Assembly: GCA_002778195.1 (NCBI GenBank)
Contig: PCDI01000005.1
Span: 427,351-491,350, forward strand
Direction of reading: 5' to 3'
Length of the DNA stretch: 64,000 bases
DNA from: Raffaelea ambrosiae
Lineage: Eukaryota > Ascomycota > Sordariomycetes > Ophiostomatales > Ophiostomataceae
The notes under the pieces were generated by a model, which worked only from the letters and a program-made list of their open reading frames with translations, searched no databases and had not been told where the DNA came from. Both the position numbers and the translations under genes were made by a program. This document shows, one piece after another, positions 56,899 through 64,000 of this stretch; the stretch's first letter is position 1, and each line of letters opens with the position of its first letter.

Positions 56899-59434
56899 GT
56901 AGTCGCCTTCTACCATGCGACGACGAGACGAACGATACCACTACCGGACGTTTCGAGCTCGCTACGAGAGCGCCCTACACACTATCTATGCCTTATCACG
57001 GTGACGCCTACTCTAATTTCAAAGACGAATCGATGAGCGAACAATAAACAAATAAAACCAACAAAATCCACAAAATCCACAAAAAAACATAGATGGGCAG
57101 GAAGCGAGCATGACGAGGAAAGACGGAGCGAACAGGCGAAACAAGCTGCGCATCGCTTTTCCCTCTTTTTGCCATGGGCCGCAACGATTATCAACCGCAA
57201 TCCCCGACCCGTTTCCTTCACCCATTGAATCTAGTGAAGGCCTACCAGCCAGCAGGCGAAGTTAACACCATGAGCGAGAGGTATTTGAGAAAGAGGGTCG
57301 CCGGCAGGAGTCTTCTGAGGAACCTCCAAAGACCGGGGGCCAAGCCACATTTATTCGTTTGCACGCAGAAAAAAACGAACTCTGGGGTCATGCGGGCAGA
57401 CGACGAAACGGCAGGCTTCAGACATGCTGTCAAATGGTTTCTCCACGCAAAAAAAGGGGCATTTTCTTCTTTCTAATCTGGGTGTCATTTTATTCTATTT
57501 CTTTCATTCTCCTGTCTTCCCCTGTTCTTCTTTTTTCATGCCTTGCTCCTTCTCCACCTCCCTTTTTTTCCACTTTTCTTCCTCTTTCTACATACCGGTC
57601 TTCTTGTTTGTATAGGCGGGCTGTATTACTTCCGATGTGTGCTGGCTTCTGATCTGTTTTATCTCGTCTTCCCCATATCTTACCTCATTTCTACGCCACC
57701 TCTTTTTTTTTTTCATTTCCTCTACGACATCTCACCCGTAACCTATATAACGATATCCTTTTTGTTTTTTTACAGGCTTTTTTTTTTCCCTTTTAAACCC
57801 AATTTCAATGACGTTTAGTTCAGTTTTCTGTTGGCTTGTGTTTTATTTGCCATCTTCTGGTGGCGACACAAGTGTGCTGACTGATGTGTTTTCTTTACTT
57901 CTTAGTTGGACAGCTGATTTGAAGTGTATGTTTGTGTGAATTTTTTCTTTGAATTTTTCTTGGTCATTTGTTTTCTGCTCTATATCTCTCTGCTGCGTTC
58001 TTAGCGAGCATCTCTCTTGTGAAGAGGACTCGTCTTGCCTGCCCTTCTGTTGAGGGGGGGCAGCAACAGTGTTATGGGAAATGGTAGGCTAGCGAGGAGT
58101 GTCAGAGGATCGACCATCGTCCGTCTTTCATGTGCTTTAAAAAAAACAGTGCCTATACCAGGAGGACAAAGGAGGGAAGAGCGAAATCATTGAAATATAA
58201 AAAATCTCCGATTAAAAAAAAATCGAAAACGAGCCCTAGCACCGTAATATGTGGTGATCTGGGGGTGATCTTTGTTCTTCATACATTTCGAAACCGGAAA
58301 GATGTGAGGGAAACCGCTGAGCCGTGAAGGACGAGCAATGCAGCCAAGGACAGACAATGCAAGTTGGCGACGCTTGTCTCTTTCGTATCTCTAGTCTGGC
58401 TTTGATCTAATTTTTATGAATTCGGCCGTATTCCTGTCTTGGATTCCTGGTCAGTCTTCAGCCAGCCATTGGGATGTATGTGCCAAACAACACAAGCGGC
58501 AGTTATATGCCGTACTTGTAACCAGGGGCAGTCCCAACTGCTGGAGAGACTTGACCACGAGTCACGTACTGCCGTGCGCGGAGGCAGGCCTGTGCTTCCT
58601 CTCCTGCTTAAACGGCTTTGCAGTATATTCGAATATCAAAGATCTAGTAACCGCTTCTGCTCGACGCGCGCCGTCTGGACCCCACGCCACGGCCCCTCTG
58701 ACAAATCGTACAGATCCGTTCAGGGCACTTCAGAGCACAAGGACTTCACCTAGCCGAACTGGGTGTTGTAGCACGACACAAAAGCTAGATATCTTGGGTG
58801 CAATCTTGGCTGTGGTCTGTTGCCTAACTAATCTATTAAAGAGAGCTGGTTTTTCCAATGTCTGTAGATTCGAATCATTTCTCGAGATGTCAAATACACC
58901 AGAGTCCCTTGTGCTTGTGTGCATAACTGCTGTCTTTTGTGTCAATAAGCAGACGTTCTGGCCGTATTCTTTTTTTTTTTTAGATACCAGGTAATATATA
59001 AAACAAGTAGCGCTTGTATGGTTCTGTCAATGCTTTCTCTCGGTTCTTGTCCTCGTCTGGGAACACCAAGCGAACCAGACAAGTCCATCAACCGAAAATG
59101 TAGGCAGCAACAAATGGGCTAATGTGAAAAAAATTGTCTTAAATAGGAAGGTGTGGTGAGCCTTGCAGGCATGATGCGGCCGTCCTAGCTGCTGGCACAA
59201 TCGGTCTGGCCATTCGATGCGTGAAGTTGTGTAAACAAGAAATAGAATGCTGCTGCCTAAAAATAGCTCATTGTCTATATCAACAACGAAACCATGGCGG
59301 CATTGCAGTACAGAGCTGCCCGGATTCGACTTCATTCATTGAAACTCGTTGACAATACATACTGCACGAGTCCCATTTCAACACAGACCCGAATTCAACA
59401 GAACTACCTCACTCATCCCCCCCCCAATTTCAGA
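56899..59434. other. 2.5-kb intergenic region, no gene seen
   Basis: It starts with the G-beta 3' UTR (AATAAA at 57043-57048 and 57051-57056). About 57470-57830 is T-rich. An open frame of 192 codons (58416-58994, plus strand) has Cys-rich composition but no domain or codon-like regularity, and I do not call it a gene. Confidence 0.55.
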
Positions 59435-60208
59435 ATGGCCGCCACCACCACAGCGCCCGCCACAGCTGCCGCGGAGCCGCCAGCATTTCGCTACTCCACG
59501 GGGTCGAAGCCCATCGGAGACGCCAAGAACTTTGCCTGGGAATGCCCCATTCCGATCAACCGGTTCTGGGACGATTTCTCCTACGTCGAGGGCCGCAATT
59601 TTATCCAGGGCATCGCGCCAGACCAGCTGGAAGACAGCCACTACCGCCTCATCGACCCCCAGAGCACGCAGACGCGCGAGGAGAAACTCGAGCTCCTGCT
59701 CCAGCTCCTGCAAGACAAGCTGGTGCGCGAGGATGCCGCCGCGGCCCCGCAGACGCTCTGGGATGTGGACTTTGAGCGCTGGTCGCGCCTCTGGCTCGGG
59801 ATGTATACGTTCAAGGACGCCCTGCACCACCCCGACGCAGAGGACACGCTGCGGATGATGATTCAGCGGAACAAGTTCCCCGCCAACCGCTCCCACGAGC
59901 ACACGCTCTCGGCCGTGCTCTTCAACCGTGGCGCCTACGCGGAGTCCGAGGCGCTCGAGCGCGAGGTCATGGTCTTTCTGATCGACCGGCTCGGCGCGAC
60001 GTCGCCGCAGGCCCTGGGTTCGAGGAGAATCATTGCGCAGGCGGTGTGGAAGCAGGGGCCCGCGAGGGTCCCCGAGGCGAGAAAGTTGTTGGCTGAAGTT
60101 TTCGAGCTCATCGAGGAGTCGAGGGGGGATAAATACGCAGTGTATGCGGACGAGCAGAAGGAGATCACGGAAGACGTGGTCAAAGATCTGGAAGAGGGCC
60201 GGCCTTGA
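59435..60208 (+). CDS. Unknown fungal protein with helical (TPR-like) C-terminal half
   Basis: A 257-residue single-exon protein. I do not recognise a family. The start at 59435 (CAGAATGGCC) gives MAATTTAPATAAAEP; an upstream in-frame Met at 59294 would add a less regular stretch and is less likely. The middle contains AKNFAWECPIPINRFWDDFS, ALHHPDAEDTLRMM and WSRLWLGMYTFKD, all rich in Trp and charged residues. The C-terminal half (RSHEHTLSAVLFNRGAYAES, ALEREVMVFLIDRLG, RVPEARKLLAEVFELIEES) has the amphipathic helix-pair spacing of kinesin-light-chain-like TPRs. No signal peptide or membrane span is present, so a cytosolic or nuclear role is likely. Codon usage is strongly GC-ending, as in the other active genes here. 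Confidence 0.75.
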   Translation: MAATTTAPATAAAEPPAFRYSTGSKPIGDAKNFAWECPIPINRFWDDFSYVEGRNFIQGIAPDQLEDSHYRLIDPQSTQTREEKLELLLQLLQDKLVREDAAAAPQTLWDVDFERWSRLWLGMYTFKDALHHPDAEDTLRMMIQRNKFPANRSHEHTLSAVLFNRGAYAESEALEREVMVFLIDRLGATSPQALGSRRIIAQAVWKQGPARVPEARKLLAEVFELIEESRGDKYAVYADEQKEITEDVVKDLEEGRP

Positions 60209-63200
60209 TAAAGCCAGCATTGTCGCAAATCCTATGACCGTCTTTGAATATGTAGCTTTAGCGAGGATTCAATATGCACGAGGATTCAATATGCACGAGG
60301 ATTCAATATGCACGAGGATTCAATATACATAATATGTATGTACACATGAGGGATCCTGCGAGGTTATGCGAGATGACAAGCGAGAGGAGGCACAGCAAGG
60401 GACGGCGCGTCCAAAGGGGCAATATCAGTAGCTCCTGCAAGCTCGGTTCGTCCAGTTGGAGACACAAGCGACTTCACATCAGCTAATGCATAGGTATCAT
60501 ACCCCTCGGCTTTGTGTGAGGCTGGTCCGGCTGGTCTAGGCGCTGGTCTAGGCGGGTGGACATTTCGTGGTTGCTTTTTTTTTTCTCTGCGCTTCTCCCT
60601 CTTACATCCTGTGCTCAGGATGCCTTTTTGTGTCCATATGTTCTCCGTACGCAAAAGGATGTGATCTCATCTGCTTTCTTTTTTAGCCTTCCTCCTGTTT
60701 ACTTCCTTTTTCTATCCTTACCTTCCGTTTACTTCCTTTTTTTCTGCTCTTCCTTCTTGGTTTACTTCGTTTCTGGTTGCTCCTTTTTTTATTACTTTCT
60801 TTTTCTTTCTTGTTTCTTGTCACAAACACCAAGAGCCTGCAATCTTAACGAACCGTTATTCCTGGCCTCCAGCTGACTTGAGGCTGTGCACTGTCGTAAG
60901 ATGATCTTCTCTCCGTGGTTTTTGGCTCTCGCTTCGATAGTGTCATCCTCTGCCGCCCCCAAAGGGGTGTATGGGTGGATGGGCGAACGAATGCCCAGTC
61001 AAAATCAGGATCAGGTTTTCGCAAAAGTCCATCTTTCTGTTTCTAGGAAATGCCGCCAGCCAATACATGCACGGCAATGCTGGTATCTGCAGCAGGGTAC
61101 ATGGCTGAGCCAGAATTTTCTTTGCTCAGACATGTTCACACGAGACAACAACACTTGCATATGCATAGGTGATAGACGTCACAGCCAGCCTGCACGCGCA
61201 CTCGTGAATAGAGTGTCCCCGTCCACCCCTGCAGGGGCGTTTCCCGTAGCGCTCCACAACTAAGCCCAATCACCGAAAAGAACCGCTGGGCTGGCACTAG
61301 GAGGACCAGAAATAGGGCGCGCGAATGTGACCAGCGTCTTGGACGAAACTTGGTGCGGGCTGGCGTGGACTGGTTGGGCCTTGGAGCGGACACGGACACA
61401 AAAACGTTCGATTCCTGGACTTTGCTCTTTGGGAGGACAGGATCACAGCTTTACCTGTTTGGCTCTGTTTTACAAGAGAGTGCAATTTCCAAAAAGACAA
61501 GCGCGGCTGCGATGTAGTAGCCGAAATAGAACTCTGCGTAGGAGCAGAGATGGAATCTGCGCAAATCTGGAGTCGCTTTCCAGTGCAGATTCGCTAGATC
61601 GACAGACGCAACAGAAGCAACAGAAGCAACATAAGAAGTGACCCAAAAGGGTCAATGTCAGCCTTCGAGTCCGATTTTCGGCAGCTGATGGACATGCGTG
61701 GCGGGCTCTTTCCGTTTTCGTGCTCGATGTCTGGTATTATCTGCGCAACTACCGTGTACAGTGGTACCCTGCAGTTGGGTACCACGCTCGCTCTTTCCTT
61801 TTGTGCTGCAGAGTGCTGCAGAGAACGAAGTGCCGATCGCCATTTGCTTTCCCATCTTGTTCCTTCCTTTTCTGCTTTGCATATGCCTCTCTTGCTATTG
61901 TTCCTTTTTTGTCCTTCCCTGCGCTCCTGCCTTTCCGCCTTTCTACTCTCTTCCGCTCCTGCATCCGCTTGCCTCGGCCATTATTCCCTTGTTTCCGTCC
62001 CTCTCTTTTGCCTCACCCATCTCTCGCCCTAATACTTTGTACATCACCACCCATCCATCATCCCCTGCAGCTAGCGTTGCGACCACACGAAACGGTTCCA
62101 CGTCTCCTATGACGAGCGAAGCCAGTCCCAAAGCAGCTTTCCCTGGCTAATTTCCTAGCCCAAATTTGCACTCGTTGGGTCGAAATCACTAGGTCACAGA
62201 AAAAAAATAACAATAACGACCAGATACGAACGGGCACGACCAGCGCAAATACACATGAGAACACCTCTTGAGAAAAGCAGGATCCCGGCAGCCAGACAAT
62301 ATCAACCGCGCCTTCACTTCACCCCGGGCCATCCTGATACAGCCGGCGCAAAATCCCTGTTCGCCACGCGACCTGACGGGGCATTGGGCCAAAACTCTGC
62401 CAAACTTTTTTTTTTTGCGCGACGTCTTCTTCGAAACCAAAAAGGCTGCTGCGGCCATTTTCCGTTTCACCTTGGCATCATCGGTGGCTTCTCTCTCTCT
62501 CTCTCTCTCACCGTCTCCCTTATTCCGGCGTGTTGTCTTCTTTCTCCTTTTCCACGGGCACCTTTCCCAGCACTTGTTTTTCTTTTCTTTATTTTCCTAA
62601 TTATTCCCCCTTGCTTATTCCTCTTTCTCATTTCAATAAAGTCCGACCCCCCCCCCCCCTTACCTAGGCTGCCGTCCTCAAGCTCTTAAGCTGCAAGCTC
62701 CCGAGCTACCAAGCAAGCTTCCCTTCTTCTTTCCTACAGCTTGCATCACAACCTGAACTTTCGCATTCACCGCTGCTCCTCCCTGCTCCTCAAGCACGAT
62801 AATTACACCGTAAGTCTCCCCTTGTGCATAAAGCACACTACCCATAACTGGCAACATAAGATCCCACCCTCCTCCACTCTCTCCACCTTGTGCTGCTGCG
62901 TCTCGTCCCACCCTCCGCAGGCGTGCGTCAGAATCAACCCTCACTCGTTCTGAAACATTCTGACGCATATCAGGGGTCCCGCCGACCAGACAAGGTGCCG
63001 ATCGCCAGCCCAAATTAGTGACGGGCCAAGGGTGCCGAAACAAGGAAACGAACGCAAAAGAGGCGAAAGAAGCAAGAAAAGGGCAAACAAGGGAAACCGA
63101 AAGAACACCAGAAGCCGGCAGAAGTCGACGACGCTGAAAAGTCTGCAGATCAGGCCGCCACAACCACCCAACAACCTGCTGGTTCGGCTACTCACTCGCC

Positions 63201-63816
63201 TGTCAGATCACAAACTGCCATCCGACCCTTCGCTTGCTCTGCGCTGTTGGCTTTAACGCCCCTCGCGTGTTGATCGGTGCCTCAAACGTGTATCTGGCGT
63301 TTTTGAACAACCTATCCAGGAGAGCCTTGTTTCGCACTTTGCCCTATTACCGCCCACGTCTCGCGCGACTCGCGCCTGCCTGTGTTCGGACCAACAGCAC
63401 GGCTTCGCTTGTTGCCCTTTGCATTACTTTGCGTTTCCCGTCTTCACGTGCTGCCTGACTTGGCTCTTGTCTCTGGGGACACCTGGCCCGGAAGGCATTT
63501 GGACATTCGTCTCCGAAGAGAGTGGCCCATTTTTGCCTTGTCCTTGACCGCTGCTCCTCCTGTTTCGGGCCACGACTACTCGTCTACGGCGAGGCGCTGC
63601 GTTGAGCTCTCTCTTACATACACCCCTACCGGCAGTGCCGACAGCCCTCCACACACATTGAACAGCCTACGCATCTCACTCAACCCCTGTGTCGCTCCAC
63701 CGCTGTAAAGCGCTACTTAAAGCGGAACAAAAAACCAACCCCAGTTTGGCCTCCTCCCCCCTTCCTCTTTTCTCCTTCTCCTCTTTTTTCTTCTTTTTCC
63801 TTTCTCTTCTTTCACC
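60209..63816. other. 3.6-kb intergenic region, no gene seen
   Basis: It begins with a 17-bp minisatellite (60263-60330). Later parts contain T-rich blocks (about 60570-60830), a CT dinucleotide run (about 62487-62511) and a C13 run (62647-62659). The last few hundred bases are CT-rich and probably the leader of the gene at 63817. No coding region is supported. Confidence 0.55.
60263..60330. repeat. 17-bp minisatellite GAGGATTCAATATGCAC, four copies
   Basis: Three perfect copies (60263-60313) and one variant, 55 bp after the stop of the preceding gene, probably in its 3' UTR. Confidence 0.95.
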
Positions 63817-64000
63817 ATGTCACACGAGGCGCAAGAAGAATTTCAACAGTTTGTCGACAAGAACAACCGGGCTGCTGCCTACGCCGACAACCAACACATA
63901 CACCCCGAAGACCGTCTCGAGCGTCAGCGGGAAGCCGGAATCGACGACTACGACGACCTCGACGAGGAAGACCGCTATCGTGCTAGCCAGATCGACAGCG
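63817..64000 (+). CDS. 5' end of a gene cut by the window edge, possibly phosducin-like
   Basis: The first 61 codons are open from an ATG in good context (TTCACCATGT) after a CT-rich leader. The start is MSHEAQEEFQQFVDKNNRAA; the rest is hydrophilic and acidic (HPEDRLERQREAG, DDYDDLDEEDRYRASQID). The AQEEF...HPEDR pattern and acidic helix recall the N-terminus of fungal phosducin-like proteins that chaperone G-beta/gamma, but this is from memory of the family style and the thioredoxin-like domain needed to prove it would lie beyond the window. Confidence 0.6.
   Translation, partial: MSHEAQEEFQQFVDKNNRAAAYADNQHIHPEDRLERQREAGIDDYDDLDEEDRYRASQIDS

Noticed and set aside
58416..58994. 192-codon plus-strand frame
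   Set aside because: No domain, poor regularity and interrupted hydrophobic patches; no support from splice or promoter context.
61383..61420. Possible tRNA T-arm (GTTCGATTCC)
   Set aside because: The flanking bases do not pair as a T stem and no cloverleaf or acceptor stem can be drawn around it.

Overview
The window is a nuclear chromosome segment of a filamentous ascomycete. Genes carry short spliceosomal introns (about 47-270 nt) with GT..AG ends and CTAAC-like branch sites. Leaders are long and pyrimidine-rich, GC is moderate, and the gene set is typical of Pezizomycotina (DUF4211 nuclear protein, HET-domain remnant, GH131, Ste50, fungal G-beta). A Sordariomycete fits best; an order such as Ophiostomatales is only a guess. 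A 5-N gap at 32379-32383 shows this is a draft scaffold.

Layout. 0-16 kb: a small secreted 4-cysteine protein (+), then four minus-strand genes: a GH131 beta-glucanase, a mitochondrial-type MDR oxidoreductase, a sucrose/alpha-glucoside MFS transporter of the GPH/SUT type, and the cohesin regulator Pds5. 16-26 kb: a Ser/Thr-rich protein with hydrophobic segments at both ends (+), the mRNA capping guanylyltransferase (-) and an endosomal Na+/H+ exchanger (+). 26-38 kb: a conserved unknown protein with a coiled-coil tail (+), the MAPK adaptor Ste50 (-), about 4 kb without a gene, and a DUF4211 nuclear protein with a long poly-Glu tract (-). 38-51 kb: a decayed MFS transporter (-), serine palmitoyltransferase subunit 2 (-), acetoacetyl-CoA synthetase (+) and a decayed HET-domain gene (+). 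51-64 kb: mostly long intergenic DNA with the heterotrimeric G-protein beta subunit, an unknown 257-aa protein, and the 5' end of a gene cut by the window edge (possibly phosducin-like).

Exon structures were built by hand from splice-site consensus and reading phase. Every spliced model closes in frame, and the joins restore family motifs (EKTDGIR in the capping enzyme, HQQEAANSMASRITG in the transporter). Most genes are housekeeping or signalling genes and do not form one pathway. Ste50 and G-beta both feed MAPK/cAMP signalling. The glucanase and sugar transporter could act together in carbohydrate use, but nothing shows co-regulation.

I found no transposon, CRISPR array, rRNA or convincing tRNA, and no clear new biological system. 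The points most worth a second look are the two gene fossils, minisatellites inside several introns, a family of short TACATAGTA/TACTCGTAC palindromes in intergenic DNA, and a few lineage-type proteins without known function.
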